Assembly (NCBI GenBank): GCA_000149225.2 | Contig: CM000693.1 | Location: 930,001-994,000, forward strand | DNA length: 64,000 bases | Direction of reading: 5' to 3' | Origin: Lachancea kluyveri NRRL Y-12651 | Lineage: Eukaryota; Ascomycota; Saccharomycetes; Saccharomycetales; Saccharomycetaceae | In this document: positions 1 through 12,321 of the stretch, in pieces | How the letters are laid out: the number at the start of each line of letters is the position of its first letter | Numbering within the stretch: position 1 is the first letter of the stretch | Program-made: the position numbers and the translations under genes | The notes under the pieces: model-generated | Told to the model about the DNA's origin: nothing | What the model saw: only the letters and a program-made list of their open reading frames with translations | The model's database searches: none

Positions 1-1
1 C

Positions 2-721
<720 letters not shown>

Positions 722-1031
722 GGTGATCACCGCTTATATAGTTGTGTTGCGAGATAGATATACGACCTAGAAGATAATGATGCTACTTCAGCCTCACCTT
801 GTGTGGTACTTGAAAAACTATAAAAATGACACTTTTAGTTCTCTTTGTGTTCAGATATTTTTTTGGGTACTCGTTTTGGTTTTTCAACTTTTTTTTACGC
901 TTTGAGCTAAAATCTGACTTTTAGATTCTAAACATATAATGATATGCTCCCACAAAACATGACACTGCCTGGAGCTTCCGGAAAAAAAAAAGAGAAATAG
1001 CCTTATTCAGAAGTGTCAATAATTATTATTC
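722..1031. other. SLT2 3' region
   Basis: About 310 bases of AT-rich sequence after the SLT2 stop, with T-rich and A-rich runs near 855-900 and 983-993. No coding or RNA signal seen apart from the start of the YHI9 relic at its right edge. Confidence 0.5.
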
Positions 1032-1872
1032 GTGTACTGGTATGGGCCCAACCGCTTCACCAGTGAATTCCTCAGAGGTAATCCTTTAGCAGTTATCAAT
1101 CGTACGAATATCGATGAATCCGAAATTTATTCAGGAATGTGCACTAGTGTTTGTCGAGCTAAAAGTTGATGGTGATACTATTTTTTTTTCAAGGCTCCTC
1201 GAGCAGATACCGAGGATATTGAAGACGATACAGTTGAGATCTACGAAAATTGCCTGCCCGCCAAATTTACTCACAGATCTCAATTACTACATGTGGGACC
1301 TGATTAGGTTGTATGCGTAGTGGAAGATAAAAAAACTACATTCGACATGAACCCTGGTTTTGGCTTAATAAATGTAACAAACCAAGAGTATAGCCACGTT
1401 GGTACCATTTTGGCCCGCAATAGAAAAGGGATATGATAATGAATACGAAACTAGAGCCTTCGTACCTTCCGACGGTGTTTTGAACGATTCCGTGTGTGGA
1501 AGCAGCACACTTGCCCTATCCAGATATCTAGAAGAAATCTACAACTTTGACTCAATCGTCAAGTTAAGAATCACGCAAGGTGTTAGGCTAAACAAATATT
1601 GCAGAATTGACGTGTTAATCGAAAAGATGAGGGCAAAGTCAAATATAATAGCGGTAGTAAGGCCAGGTCATTGGTTGGTGGGAACTTTCATATTTAAATC
1701 TATAACTAGTGGAAAATTACTCTATATGCCAGATGCACTTAGACATGAATCTAACGTAACATCCGAGAACATTGAATTGCAAGTGTCATTATACACGTGG
1801 CGAAACTTCATGAGCCGTTTGTGGCTGCGGAAAGGGGAGTTTACCTCGAGGGTGAGACATCGGTTAAAGTAA
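1032..1872 (+). pseudogene. YHI9: Decayed YHI9 (PhzF-family) relic
   Basis: Broken copy of the PhzF/isomerase-family gene that lies between SLT2 and DAP2 in S. cerevisiae (YHR029C). Three conserved blocks are readable in different frames. The N-terminal block at 1053-1115 reads RFTSEFLRGNPLAVIN and matches the Yhi9 FTEKPFMGNPVAVIN region. A middle block (FIQEC, then in a second frame FFKAPRAD and LLHVGPD followed by a stop and VVCVVED) spans 1126-1330. A C-terminal block from about 1395 reads YETRAFVP, then VCGS and ALSRYLEEIY. About 65 codons between the first two blocks are absent, including the LSETTF segment with the catalytic glutamate, and no start codon fits. The homology fades near 1700, after PGHWLVG, though the last frame stays open to 1872. 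It cannot make a working enzyme. Family and position are clear; the exact ends are approximate. Confidence 0.88.
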
Positions 1873-1972
1873 TTGCATTTATTCCTTCAAAGTGCTATTT
1901 CTATTTCTATTATCAACGTTTGAACTTCTAAAAATCCCAATTGAACACTTATAAGTACAAAAAGCAATAATT

Positions 1973-4441
1973 ATGAAGCTGTCTGATGATTCATATGAAG
2001 AAATTCAGGAGGAATCTGCAAAAAAGCATAATCAATTAATAAAAAATGTAACCAAGCTAGGTCTGATACTGGTTCTATTAATTTGGGGCTCAGTGGTATT
2101 AATAAGAACTATTCCATCGAAGTTCCAGCATCAGACCCCGGTCCCTAGGGATGGGTCTGGTAAAAAATCTCATTATACCAAAGACGGACATTTGAAGGTG
2201 TCCTTTGAAAACGTCAGGAACTCTACATTTACACCAAAATACCGGTCTTTACAGTGGATTGGTGGACCTGACTCGGAAAAAGGCGATAAAGGCTTGTTTT
2301 TAACATATATCAACGACGCTTACGTCGTAAAGTCTGTGTTTGACCAAGACTATTACCAACAGTTATTACAAGGTAGCACCTTTGTCTACGAAAACAAAAA
2401 TGTGACGGTTGATTCGTTTGTTGCTTCTCCAGACTTGAAACGGGCTTTGATTAGATCTGACACGGTAAAGAATTGGAGACATTCCAGCTTCGGATCGTAT
2501 TACGTTTTCGATACTGAAAGTTCCAAATTTGACTTTATCGGAAGTAACATTTCCTTAGCACAATGGTCTCCAAACTCTTTGGATATTGCCTATGTTTTGG
2601 AAAATGACTTATACTTGTACTCCACTCAAGAAAAAAACACAACCTTCCAGATCACCACGGATGGCAACACTCAAGTCTTTAACGGTAAGCCGGATTGGGT
2701 TTATGAGGAGGAGGTGCTAGAAGGCGATACTGCATTATGGTGGTCTCCTAAAGGCGACTATTTGTCATTTTTTAAGACCAATGAAACTGAAGTAAACGAA
2801 TTCCCAATTCCTTACTTTGTCCAACATGAGAACGATGTATACCCGGAAGTTCGTGTTATAAAATACCCAAAGAGTGGCACCCCAAATCCAATGGTAAGTT
2901 TGAACATCTATGATTTAAATTCAAAGAAAACTTCAGCTGTAGAAATCGATGACAAATCCGTTCTAATTACTGAGGTCAAGTGGGTTGGCGATGACAGTAT
3001 TCTGGCCAAGGTGACAGATCGCTCCTCTGATGTTTTATCTGTAATCTTGGTCGATGCTTCGAACAATGCGTCTTTCAAGACTGTTAGAGTAAACCCGTCT
3101 GAAGGTGACTGGTGGGAAATTACACACAATACATTATTTGTTCCCAAAGACGTGTCAAGAGATAGGGAAGACGACGGATACTTAGATATCATGCCGATCG
3201 ATGGCTACAACCATTTAGTATATTTTTCACCAGCTAACAGCACCGAACCTTTAATTTTAACGGAAGGTGCATGGGAAGTTGTCGATGGTCCAGCGGCTTT
3301 TGACTCTGAAACTAACAATGTTTACTTTTTGGCCACCAAAAAATCATCAATGGAAAGACATGTTTACAGTGTAAATATAAATGAGCCCTTGAAAGTTTCA
3401 GATGTTACGGATATATCCAAGGATGGCAATTATCAAATTTCCTTTTCATCTGGTAACAGATTCGCGTTATTAACCTATAAGGGCCCAGATGTCCCATACC
3501 AAAAAATTGTCGATTTCAAATCCGACGAATCCGATGAAACCGTTACTGGGAATATCGTTGGTAAAACACTGTACTATTTGGAAGAGAACAAAGAATTGAA
3601 AGGTCGTTTGGAAAGTTATGCCATTCCATCAATTTCTTATCAAGAGCTGAATCTAGGACGTGACGAAAATGGCAAAGACATAATTGCCAATTCTTATACG
3701 ATTCTACCAAACGATTTCGATTCATCGTTGAAAAACTATTATCCCGTATTCTTCTATGCGTATGGTGGACCAAATTCCCAGCAAGTTCTAAAATCTTTCT
3801 CTGTTGGCTTCAATCAAGTCGTGGCGTCCCAATTGAACGCATTGGTTGTCGTCGTCGATGGCCGTGGTACGGGTTTTAAGGGTAAGGCCTTTAGATCTTT
3901 GGTACGCGATAACTTGGGTGATTACGAAGCACAGGATCAGATAGCTGCTGCCAAACTATTTGGCAAAAAACCATTTGTCGATGCTGAAAAAATCTCCTTG
4001 TTTGGTTGGTCATATGGCGGGTACTTAACTTTAAAGACTTTGGAAAAAGATGCTGGTGAGACTTTTAAATACGGAATGTCTGTCGCACCCGTAACAGATT
4101 GGAGATTATACGATTCCGTCTACACCGAAAGATATATGCACACTCCAAGAGAAAACCCAGGTGGTTACGCAAAATCCAAAGTACATAATGCTACAGCCCT
4201 AGGACAAGTCAACAGATTCTTATTAATGCATGGTACTGGTGACGACAATGTTCACTTCCAAAATTCTCTAAAATTTTTGGACATATTGAATTTAGAGGGC
4301 ATCGAAAACTACGATGTTCATGTTTTCCCAGATTCTGATCACAGTATTAGATACCATAACGCCAACGTCATCGTGTTTGACAAATTGTTAAACTGGGCAA
4401 GGCAAGCGTTTAATGGGGATTTTACCAACACTCTCTATTAA
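1973..4441 (+). CDS. DAP2: Dipeptidyl aminopeptidase B (vacuolar), S9B serine protease
   Basis: Type II vacuolar membrane protein of 822 residues that removes X-Pro or X-Ala dipeptides from peptides in the vacuole lumen. A short cytosolic N-terminus precedes a single membrane segment at about residues 29-47, followed by a beta-propeller and a C-terminal alpha/beta hydrolase domain. The catalytic triad can be read: Ser680 in GWSYGGY, Asp757 in GTGDDNVH and His790 in DSDHSI. The DWVYEEEVL motif of the DPP IV family is also present. Length matches S. cerevisiae Dap2 (about 840) better than the Golgi paralogue Ste13 (about 930), and the SLT2-YHI9-DAP2-RPN1 order agrees. Several NxS/T sites fit a glycosylated luminal domain. 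The first in-frame ATG is used. Confidence 0.96.
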   Translation: MKLSDDSYEEIQEESAKKHNQLIKNVTKLGLILVLLIWGSVVLIRTIPSKFQHQTPVPRDGSGKKSHYTKDGHLKVSFENVRNSTFTPKYRSLQWIGGPDSEKGDKGLFLTYINDAYVVKSVFDQDYYQQLLQGSTFVYENKNVTVDSFVASPDLKRALIRSDTVKNWRHSSFGSYYVFDTESSKFDFIGSNISLAQWSPNSLDIAYVLENDLYLYSTQEKNTTFQITTDGNTQVFNGKPDWVYEEEVLEGDTALWWSPKGDYLSFFKTNETEVNEFPIPYFVQHENDVYPEVRVIKYPKSGTPNPMVSLNIYDLNSKKTSAVEIDDKSVLITEVKWVGDDSILAKVTDRSSDVLSVILVDASNNASFKTVRVNPSEGDWWEITHNTLFVPKDVSRDREDDGYLDIMPIDGYNHLVYFSPANSTEPLILTEGAWEVVDGPAAFDSETNNVYFLATKKSSMERHVYSVNINEPLKVSDVTDISKDGNYQISFSSGNRFALLTYKGPDVPYQKIVDFKSDESDETVTGNIVGKTLYYLEENKELKGRLESYAIPSISYQELNLGRDENGKDIIANSYTILPNDFDSSLKNYYPVFFYAYGGPNSQQVLKSFSVGFNQVVASQLNALVVVVDGRGTGFKGKAFRSLVRDNLGDYEAQDQIAAAKLFGKKPFVDAEKISLFGWSYGGYLTLKTLEKDAGETFKYGMSVAPVTDWRLYDSVYTERYMHTPRENPGGYAKSKVHNATALGQVNRFLLMHGTGDDNVHFQNSLKFLDILNLEGIENYDVHVFPDSDHSIRYHNANVIVFDKLLNWARQAFNGDFTNTLY

Positions 4442-5021
4442 AAAGAAAAAAAGGAAATGCGAAGGTGCGCACGGTTGTAGAATTCTATAGTATATCGATA
4501 AAGATAAAAACAAGCTAAAAAAAGACTTTCGTATACGCAGTCGACAATGCTCGGTTTTCAACACCTCTTAGGGTTAAAGCGGTTTAGTTTTAATTTGCAC
4601 AGGAGTCTAATATAATATACTTCATTAAATTGGAAGTTCAAATGACCGGACGCACAGATAACAACCTAAGTAATTAATTGAAATGAGAGTAATAAATAAA
4701 AAAAAAAAAAAAAAAGAAAGCCAGATGTCACAAATCAGACTCTAGAGCTCTGCTAAATGATACTGCTTTCAATGATTACTACTTCTGATATCTTATTTAC
4801 GAAGCTTGAAGCATAAATTCATCAACATGTCAACCTAATTTAGGGGTTTAATTTGGTTTGGTATTTTTTTACGTCCCTATTTATATACCTTTTTACGGAG
4901 ATTTCTGTTTTTTTTTGACGAATCTCAATTTCCTGGTAACGGTGGCGAAAAGAACCTTGAACTCTCTTAAACGCCACCGATTTGGTTCAAGTTGACATCA
5001 AGCTAGTGAGTTCATATTATC
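4442..5021. promoter_or_regulatory. DAP2-RPN1 intergenic region with two Rpn4 (PACE-like) sites
   Basis: 580 bases holding the DAP2 3' end, an A-rich run near 4700-4717 and the RPN1 promoter. GGTGGCGAAA at 4941-4950 and its inverted core CGCCACC at 4972-4978 match the proteasome-associated control element bound by Rpn4, which drives proteasome genes in yeast. They lie 45-80 bases before the RPN1 ATG. Binding is inferred from the motif only. Confidence 0.75.
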
Positions 5022-7949
5022 ATGGTTGAGAATACTAGCAATTCACAAGAAAAGGATTTGGAATCTCCTACTATTCCACAACAACCTACTAAGGATGAGG
5101 AGCCCAAGGGCAAACAAAACAAACAGGAAACAGAAGAGTTATCAGATGAAGACTTAAAGTTGAAAAATAACCTAGAGACTTTGGTTTATAGGTTGTTAGA
5201 AGATGATAGCAGTCTGTATGAACCTTCTCTGGACCAATTGAAGGAATTCATGAAAAACTCTACCAGCTCTATGACAGCCGTTCCAAAACCCTTGAAGTTT
5301 TTGCGCCCATCTTACCCACAGCTGTGTAGCGTTTATGACAAATGGACGGACAAGAAGCTAAAATCTTTACTAGCCGACGTTTTGTCAGTTTTAGGCATGG
5401 TTTACTCCGATGAAGGTAAGCACGACTCCTTGAAATTCAGATTGCTCTGTGATGAAAAGGATATTGAAAGTTGGGGGCACGAGTATATTCGTCACCTAGC
5501 CTTAGAGATTGGTGATGTTTACAATGAACAGGTTGAAAAAGAAGCTACAGAATCGGACGAATCGACCGAAGAATCTCCTAAGCCACCACAGATTGATCAA
5601 GCTTTTGACTTTTCTCAGGAAGACTTGATTCAACTATCCTTGGAAATTGTTCCATACTTTTTGAAACATAACGGCGAAGCAGATGCTGTGGATTTACTTT
5701 TGGAAATTGAATCCATCGATAAACTTCCACAATTCGTCGATGAAAACACTTTCCACAGGGTCTGTCGATACATGGTAGCTTGCGTTCCATTGCTACCACC
5801 ACCTGACGATGTCTCTTTTCTACAAACAGCATTTGCAATTTACTTGTCTGAAAACCAGTTAACGGAAGCTTTAGCACTAGCAATCAGATTAGGTGATGAA
5901 TCGTTGATTAGGTCGGTATTTGATGCCACTACTGATCCAATCATCCATCAACAACTCGGCTATATCCTTTCCGTTCAAAAATCATCTTTTGAGTATGAAG
6001 GAGTCCAAGATATAATTGGAAATACCAAACTCTCTGAACACTTCTTATACCTTGCCAAAGAGTTGAACTTGACTGTTCCAAAAGTTCCTGAAGATATCTA
6101 CAAGAGCCACTTAGACAACTCTTCTAAGAACATGTTTGCTGGTACCGGTTTAGACTCTGCCCAACAAAACTTGGCCACCTCTTTTGTAAATGGTCTCTTA
6201 AATTTGGGATATTGCTCTGACAAGCTAATTGTAGATGATGATAACTGGGTTTACAAGACCAAGAATGATGGTATGACTTCTACGGTAGCCAGCATAGGTT
6301 CCATTTTCCAATGGAACTTGGATGGTTTACAACAGTTGGACAAGTATTTGTACGTTGATGAAACCGAAGTCAAGGCTGGCGCCTTACTAGGTATTGGTCT
6401 ATCTGCATGTGGTGTCCATGATGGCGATGTTGAACCCGCAATGTTGTTGTTACAAGATTATGTTATTAACCCAAACACCAAGTTGAGCACCGCTGCCATT
6501 TTGGGTTTAGGTATTGCGTTTGCGGGTAGTAGAAATGACGAGCTACTAGGACTATTGTTGCCAATCGCTGCTGATACCTCATTGCCAATCGAAACATCTG
6601 CCATGGCTTCTCTGGCATTAGCTCACGCATTTGTTGGCACTTGCAATGGTGATATCACCACTTCAATTATGGATAATCTACTGGAACGTAGCGCTACCGA
6701 ATTAAAGACTGAATGGACCAGATTTTTGACCCTAGCTTTAGGTATTCTATACATGGGCCAGGGGGATCAAGTTGAAGACGTGTTGGAAACAATCTCTGCC
6801 ATTGAACACCCAATTACTTCTGCAATTGAAGTCTTAGTCAACGTGTGTGCTTACACTGGTACTGGTGACGTGCTATTAATCCAAGATTTACTACATCGTC
6901 TGACTCCAAAAAATCAACAGAAAGAAGATGGGGAAGGCGATGAAGAAGATGATGAGGAGGGTGAAGAAGAGGAAGATGAAGAAGGCGTTGTAGACTCATC
7001 TGAACTAGGCTTGGGTGGCGAAACCACCAAGAAAAGTGGTGATGAAGGTGCAGAGAAACAAGCTAATGCTGAAGATAAAATGGATGTTGACGAGGAAGCT
7101 GCGGCAAAGGAAGACGTTGAAGAAGGAGGTAACGATGAGAGCGGTGGAAAAGACCTTTCTACGATTGACGAATTAACATATGCTGTACTAGGTATTGCCA
7201 TGGTTGCAATGGGTGAGGACATTGGCAAAGAGATGTCATTACGTCATTTTGGGCATTTGATGCACTATGGTAACGAACACATTCGTCGCACAGTTCCGTT
7301 AGCCATGGGTCTAGTATCTGTTTCAGATCCCCAAATGAAGGTTTTCGATGCGTTATCAAGATTTTCCCATGACCCCGATTTAGATGTTTCTATGAATTCT
7401 ATCTTTGCCATGGGGTTATGCGGTGCTGGTACGAATAATGCCAGATTGGCACAGTTGTTAAGACAGTTAGCTGGGTACTACTCTAGAGAGCAAAATGCTT
7501 TGTTTATCACTAGGTTGTCCCAAGGTTTAGTGCACTTGGGTAAAGGTACCATGACATTGGATGTTTTCAATGATGCGCAAGTTTTGAATAAAGTTACGCT
7601 AGCATCTTTACTAACCGTTTTATTCGGTTTGACTACCCCATCCTTTATGTTGAAACACCACTACTTGTTTTATTTCTTGAACGCTGGTGTAAGACCTAAG
7701 TTTATTCTAACGTTGAACGAGCAAGGTGAGCAAATCAAAGTAAACGTTAGAGTCGGCCAAGCTGTTGACACAGTTGGCCAGGCTGGTAAGCCGAAGACCA
7801 TCACTGGTTGGATCACACATTCCACGCCGGTACTATTAGGTCATGGTGAAAGAGCTGAACTGGAAAATGATGAGTACATCAGCTATGCAAGCAGGATAGA
7901 AGGTATTGTCATTCTGAAAAAGAATCCAGACTACCGGGAAGAAGAATGA
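5022..7949 (+). CDS. RPN1: 26S proteasome regulatory particle subunit Rpn1
   Basis: Largest scaffold subunit of the proteasome base, 975 residues (S. cerevisiae about 993). It docks ubiquitin receptors and Ubp6 and sits beside the Rpt ring. The N-terminus is acidic and lysine-rich. The centre has proteasome/cyclosome repeats, visible as recurrent [24 protein letters not shown] and [12 protein letters not shown] units. These are interrupted by a very acidic insert rich in Glu/Asp at about residues 635-705, and the C-terminal segment ends [10 protein letters not shown]. The gene is intron-free and its start is the first ATG after the two Rpn4-type sites. It lies convergent with VMA16. The acidic insert creates long antisense Ser-rich frames that are not genes. 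Confidence 0.97.
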   Translation: MVENTSNSQEKDLESPTIPQQPTKDEEPKGKQNKQETEELSDEDLKLKNNLETLVYRLLEDDSSLYEPSLDQLKEFMKNSTSSMTAVPKPLKFLRPSYPQLCSVYDKWTDKKLKSLLADVLSVLGMVYSDEGKHDSLKFRLLCDEKDIESWGHEYIRHLALEIGDVYNEQVEKEATESDESTEESPKPPQIDQAFDFSQEDLIQLSLEIVPYFLKHNGEADAVDLLLEIESIDKLPQFVDENTFHRVCRYMVACVPLLPPPDDVSFLQTAFAIYLSENQLTEALALAIRLGDESLIRSVFDATTDPIIHQQLGYILSVQKSSFEYEGVQDIIGNTKLSEHFLYLAKELNLTVPKVPEDIYKSHLDNSSKNMFAGTGLDSAQQNLATSFVNGLLNLGYCSDKLIVDDDNWVYKTKNDGMTSTVASIGSIFQWNLDGLQQLDKYLYVDETEVKAGALLGIGLSACGVHDGDVEPAMLLLQDYVINPNTKLSTAAILGLGIAFAGSRNDELLGLLLPIAADTSLPIETSAMASLALAHAFVGTCNGDITTSIMDNLLERSATELKTEWTRFLTLALGILYMGQGDQVEDVLETISAIEHPITSAIEVLVNVCAYTGTGDVLLIQDLLHRLTPKNQQKEDGEGDEEDDEEGEEEEDEEGVVDSSELGLGGETTKKSGDEGAEKQANAEDKMDVDEEAAAKEDVEEGGNDESGGKDLSTIDELTYAVLGIAMVAMGEDIGKEMSLRHFGHLMHYGNEHIRRTVPLAMGLVSVSDPQMKVFDALSRFSHDPDLDVSMNSIFAMGLCGAGTNNARLAQLLRQLAGYYSREQNALFITRLSQGLVHLGKGTMTLDVFNDAQVLNKVTLASLLTVLFGLTTPSFMLKHHYLFYFLNAGVRPKFILTLNEQGEQIKVNVRVGQAVDTVGQAGKPKTITGWITHSTPVLLGHGERAELENDEYISYASRIEGIVILKKNPDYREEE

Positions 7950-8194
7950 TTTCATCTTCTATTTTCCTTATAATGTAAAAAAACAAAAAAAAACAAATTT
8001 CTGTTCCATATATACTTCAGTGCCTCTGTGTAGTGTTACACATCTAAGCGTGTACTGCTAGGAATCCTTCTTTAAATCTATGAAGATATCTTTTTGATTA
8101 TTTTTCTTGATCTTTATCTAGTGCACGTACGTAAAATGGAGATTGACTGCATATCTACATATACTTGTATATGCGGAACAGTGCTTCCCGTCAA

Positions 8195-8833
8195 TCATTG
8201 GAACTCAACAGCCTTACCAGCCATCAACAAACCAACGATCAAACCCAATAGACCCAAGACAGAGCCGAAAATTTCGATGACCAAAATTTTAACAAACAAT
8301 GCAGAATCAGCGGCGTCGGAGACCGCAGCGGTAGCACCAGTAATACCGACAGCAATACCACAAATCAGATTAGATGTACCGACAGTGATACCGGCCCAGA
8401 AAAGGGAGAATCCAGTGTAAATATTACTATGAGAGAACAAAGTGTCAGCTGAAGCGACGGTGACCTTTGAAGAGAAAACGATGGACATAATCAAACCATA
8501 AATGGCAACAACTTCACAAAAAATAATAGAAATCAAGTTCTTTGTGGTGATACGTGGGGCACGGACACCTGCACCAATAATCGAAGAACCAGTGATGAAG
8601 ATACCCCAAGCAGCACCCACGACACTTAAGCCTATGCACAGCGCAATACCAAGGTTAGCCCACATGTAAGGAGAAGTCTTTGTTAAAAACTTACCAAAGT
8701 TGATATCCTCACCGTGACCTGTAAACAATTTGTAGCCTGCGTATATGGTCACCACTGTCAGAACAAAATAATACAAGGAAGTCCTAAAAGATGGGACGGA
8801 TAAGCCCATTGACGATTCACTCTTGGAGGACAT
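8195..8833 (-). CDS. VMA16: V-ATPase V0 proteolipid subunit c'' (Vma16)
   Basis: Proteolipid of 212 residues (S. cerevisiae 213) in the proton-carrying c-ring of the vacuolar H+-ATPase. It has five hydrophobic segments, one more than the other proteolipids at the N-terminus (around residues 20-36). The buried glutamate needed for proton transport is Glu107 in [12 protein letters not shown]. Glycine-rich helices such as [12 protein letters not shown] and [13 protein letters not shown] are typical of the family. The start ATG is followed by MSSKSE. It lies tail-to-tail with RPN1 and tandem with THR1, as in S. cerevisiae. Confidence 0.97.
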   Translation of the reverse strand: MSSKSESSMGLSVPSFRTSLYYFVLTVVTIYAGYKLFTGHGEDINFGKFLTKTSPYMWANLGIALCIGLSVVGAAWGIFITGSSIIGAGVRAPRITTKNLISIIFCEVVAIYGLIMSIVFSSKVTVASADTLFSHSNIYTGFSLFWAGITVGTSNLICGIAVGITGATAAVSDAADSALFVKILVIEIFGSVLGLLGLIVGLLMAGKAVEFQ

Positions 8834-9350
8834 TAGAGCAGAACACAGTTATATGAGGTATATTTGGAATGAAGAGGACTTACAATTTAACCACAAGCGT
8901 CTAACTACAAGGGCTAACTCTATTCCCCTATAACAAACTTCTGCCATTCTGGCTGCAAAAAAAAAAAATGAAAAATTTCAACATTTTAGGCCGGGTAATA
9001 GCGTGCCAAGCGATCATGTTACTTATATACCAGAAGATGAATTCTGGAATAGTTGTAAAACAAAGTACATACACCTTTGAATATGGTAATATATGGGACT
9101 AGATCCGTAGGTATTGAGCGTAAGCCACTAGGTTGAAGCACACAGTGGTTTTCAACGTATGTAGATATGTATATTGTTGCGCTTGCAAACTGCAGGTGTT
9201 CTTGTCGCATTGAAACGAGATGCCAGGTCATCACGCAACCTTGTTGATTCGATTAAATGAGGGCTTTTTATCCGCTCTTGTCTGTATCTATATAACATTA
9301 GTTACTTTGGTAAACATTTTTTGTTTTATTCTATTGCTAGAGCATGTGCT
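8834..9350. other. VMA16 promoter and THR1 3' region
   Basis: 517 bases between two minus-strand genes. It holds an A-rich run at 8956-8967 and AT-rich stretches likely to serve the VMA16 promoter and THR1 3' end. A short open frame here lacks any recognisable similarity. No other element seen. Confidence 0.5.
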
Positions 9351-10424
9351 TCACAATTGTTGGACAACGGCACCTTCATAGGCCAAGTCTAATAGTTTCC
9401 ATCTGCAAGTGACGTTCTTCTTGGAAAATCTGTTCATGATCTCTTGAGCAATGTCTTCAAAGTTTTCGGTGGCTAAGGCCAAGATTGTTGGACCAGCACC
9501 GGAAAGGCAGATACCCAACAAGCCTGGATAAGTGGATGGAGTCACAGAGCTCAAAATCTCAGTTAACCCTGGAATCAAAGTCTTTCTGTAGGGTTGGTGG
9601 ACCTTGTCTTGCATTGCAGGGTAGATAAGTTCTGGGTTTGGTGGAGATTGAGTCAAGGCGGTGGTCAAGACGGCCAATCTTTGCAGATTAAACACCAAGT
9701 CTTTAGAAGTGTAAGCAGATGGCAAAACACCTCTAGAGTCCGCGGTCGACACTTCAAAGTCTGGGATAATTGCAATGCACTTGATTTCCTGGTTCCAGTT
9801 GTATTTGACGTGACGGCCGATGTCGGTTGGTGGCAGTGGTGGTACCAAACCGGTATCTTCACCACCACTTGGCTCTGGCAAGACTTCGCTTAACGGGATC
9901 TCTCTTCTTTCGACTTCAGCTGGGGTCAGCTCCCTCAAAAAGGAACCAACGAATCCGCCCATCATGGCTGCGGTGATATTGTCGGGATGACGTTCGATCA
10001 TCAAACAATAATCCAGCATACGTTGCTTAGAAAAGTTTAGTTGACCAACCTCGTTACCCAACATGACACCGGCCACAACGGCAGCACCAGAAGAACCTAA
10101 ACCTCTGCCCAGCGGAATTGGGTTACGGACGTGAATTGTAGTGCCAGATGGGAAGCTTCTGATATTGCTACAGCGTAAAACGTATAAAGCAGTTCTAGTA
10201 ATCAAGTTTTCATCCGATTTCAGTGGAACCGTGGCAGCACCTTCACTATCTTCAGAGTAACTCAATTTACAATTGTTTGGATCACTGTTGGTTTCAGCAG
10301 CATTCTTTGGATCGATGGTGACGTCTAACTCCAAGTATAAAGCCAAACCAATCCCCAAGACATCGTAGCCAGGACCGATATTGGCAGAAGAGGCTGGAAC
10401 ACTGATTTTAAAGCTGCGAGGCAT
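9351..10424 (-). CDS. THR1: Homoserine kinase
   Basis: Cytosolic GHMP-family kinase of 357 residues that phosphorylates L-homoserine with ATP, the next-to-last step to threonine. The N-terminal signature PASSANIGPGYD (residues 10-21), the ATP-binding loop PLGRGLGSSGAA (104-115) and the C-terminal CLSGAGPT loop are all present. Length equals S. cerevisiae Thr1, and I judge about 85 percent identity from memory. It is divergent from MAS2, with a perfect Gcn4 core between them, so general amino-acid control is likely. Confidence 0.98.
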   Translation of the reverse strand: MPRSFKISVPASSANIGPGYDVLGIGLALYLELDVTIDPKNAAETNSDPNNCKLSYSEDSEGAATVPLKSDENLITRTALYVLRCSNIRSFPSGTTIHVRNPIPLGRGLGSSGAAVVAGVMLGNEVGQLNFSKQRMLDYCLMIERHPDNITAAMMGGFVGSFLRELTPAEVERREIPLSEVLPEPSGGEDTGLVPPLPPTDIGRHVKYNWNQEIKCIAIIPDFEVSTADSRGVLPSAYTSKDLVFNLQRLAVLTTALTQSPPNPELIYPAMQDKVHQPYRKTLIPGLTEILSSVTPSTYPGLLGICLSGAGPTILALATENFEDIAQEIMNRFSKKNVTCRWKLLDLAYEGAVVQQL

Positions 10425-10481
10425 GACCTTTTAGTTCTGAATAGACAACAGTTGTGGTGGGTGAGTTGATACCTGGTTTAA

Positions 10482-10488
10482 TGAGTCA
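10482..10488. promoter_or_regulatory. Gcn4 site in the THR1-MAS2 promoter
   Basis: TGAGTCA, within ATGAGTCAA, 58 bases upstream of the THR1 ATG. It is the core Gcn4 recognition sequence and fits control of threonine synthesis by amino-acid starvation. Motif evidence only. Confidence 0.75.
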
Positions 10489-10664
10489 ATCTCTCAAGCA
10501 ACTGGAAAAAGCGGAAAAGAAAAGAAAGAAAAAAAAAAAAATCGAAACAGTAGTCATGTGACAAAGAAACACATTAGGCTGATAGAAAAAAAAATAGGAA
10601 CCCAAAAGGAAAGATTACATATCACATATTGCACCTAGGCTCGAACAAGACTGTCATCGATATC

Positions 10665-12149
10665 ATGTTTAGATTTGCCTCTACCGCTACTGGGAAGGTT
10701 GCTAGGGCCTCCCACAGATTGTACTCGTCCGTCGCTTCAGATGCTAGCCAGCTAACCACTCTTAACAATGGTGTTCGTGTTGCCACTTCAAATGTTCCAG
10801 GCCATTTCTCTGCCTTGGGTATTTACATTGCCGCTGGATCTCGTTATGAAACCGCTAACTTAAAGGGCTGCACTCATATTGTCGATAGGCTTGCATTCAA
10901 ATCTACTGAGCATATTTCCGGTCGAGAGATGACAGAGACTTTGGAATTGTTGGGTGGTAACTATCAATGCTCATCGTCTAGAGAAACCATGATGTATCAA
11001 GCTTCAGTTTTCAACAACGACGTAGAAAAGATGTTCTCTTTGATGGCAGAAACTGTCAGGTTCCCTAAGATTACTGAGGAAGAGTTGGCCGAACAGAAAA
11101 CCACTGCGGAGTACGAAATTGACGAGGTCTGGAATAAACATGATTTGATTTTACCTGAATTGTTACACGTTACTGCTTACTCAGGCGAAACTTTGGGATC
11201 ACCACTGCTATGTCCCAAAGAGCTGGTTCCATCAATCTCGAAGTATTACTTGAAAGATTACCGGAACAAGTTTTACACTCCACATAACATCGTTGCTGCC
11301 TTTGTTGGCATTCCACATGAACAGGCCGTCGATTATGCCTCGAAATATTTTGGAGACATGTCATCCTCCTACCCACCAATATCTGTTAAGCCAGCTCACT
11401 ATACGGGTGGAGAAACCTGTATACCACCAGGTCCAGTTTTTGGAGGGTTACCAGAATTGTACCATATTCAGATAGGTTTCGAAGGCTTGCCAATCGATCA
11501 TCCTGACATCTATGCACTTGCTACTTTGCAAACTTTACTGGGCGGCGGTGGCTCTTTCAGTGCCGGTGGGCCTGGAAAAGGCATGTATTCGAGGTTATAT
11601 ACCCACGTCTTAAATCAACATTACTACGTGGAAAACTGTATTGCCTTTAATCATTCGTACTCTGATTCGGGTATATTTGGGATTTCTGCCTCATGTGTTC
11701 CACAAGCAGCACCATACATGGCCGAAATAATCGCCCAGCAGTTGGCAAACACGTTTTCTAACGACAGCCTCAAGCTAACCGAAGAAGAAGTTTCACGCGC
11801 TAAAAACCAACTGAAATCCTCTCTACTGATGAATTTGGAATCTAAGTTGGTGGAGTTGGAAGACTTGGGTAGACAGATTCAACTACACGGCCGTAAAATC
11901 TCAACTAACGAAATGATAGAGAACATCGAAAGGCTAACACCTCAGGATATCAGACGTGTAGCAGAAACAGTGTTCACCGGCAAAGTCAACAACAAAGGTA
12001 AAGGCACAGGTAAGGCAACCGTGGTTATGCAAGGAAACAGAGAAAGCTTTGGAGACGTTGAATTAGCGTTGAGATATTATGGCTTGGGCAGCTATCCCAA
12101 ATTGGAACTACCCAATCAACAACAGAAAAAAAGAAAGGGTTGGTTTTAA
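10665..12149 (+). CDS. MAS2: Mitochondrial processing peptidase alpha subunit (Mas2)
   Basis: Matrix subunit of the presequence-cleaving peptidase, 494 residues (S. cerevisiae 482). The first ATG gives [18 protein letters not shown], an Arg-rich, acid-free presequence; the frame is open further upstream but has no other ATG. The M16 peptidase fold is recognisable, but the zinc-binding HxxEH of the beta subunit is absent, as expected for alpha. The glycine-rich substrate loop [16 protein letters not shown] is intact. It works with Mas1, encoded elsewhere. It lies divergent from THR1 and convergent with MYO1. Confidence 0.95.
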   Translation: MFRFASTATGKVARASHRLYSSVASDASQLTTLNNGVRVATSNVPGHFSALGIYIAAGSRYETANLKGCTHIVDRLAFKSTEHISGREMTETLELLGGNYQCSSSRETMMYQASVFNNDVEKMFSLMAETVRFPKITEEELAEQKTTAEYEIDEVWNKHDLILPELLHVTAYSGETLGSPLLCPKELVPSISKYYLKDYRNKFYTPHNIVAAFVGIPHEQAVDYASKYFGDMSSSYPPISVKPAHYTGGETCIPPGPVFGGLPELYHIQIGFEGLPIDHPDIYALATLQTLLGGGGSFSAGGPGKGMYSRLYTHVLNQHYYVENCIAFNHSYSDSGIFGISASCVPQAAPYMAEIIAQQLANTFSNDSLKLTEEEVSRAKNQLKSSLLMNLESKLVELEDLGRQIQLHGRKISTNEMIENIERLTPQDIRRVAETVFTGKVNNKGKGTGKATVVMQGNRESFGDVELALRYYGLGSYPKLELPNQQQKKRKGWF

Positions 12150-12262
12150 TAGTCAACTACTGTACATATAGCTTGTAAATAAATTCCTGATTTGAACATA
12201 GTATGGCTGTACTGATGATTTGATTACTTCATCTACTTGATGTACGATGTAATCAAAAAACG

Positions 12263-12300
<38 letters not shown>
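12263..12300. repeat. Poly(A) run of 38 bases
   Basis: Uninterrupted A tract between the convergent MAS2 and MYO1 3' ends, preceded by another short A run. It is the longest homopolymer I saw in the window and may serve or disturb 3' end formation. Its length may also be uncertain from sequencing. Confidence 0.9.
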
Positions 12301-12302
<2 letters not shown>

Positions 12303-12321
12303 GAGAGAGATTATATAGAGC

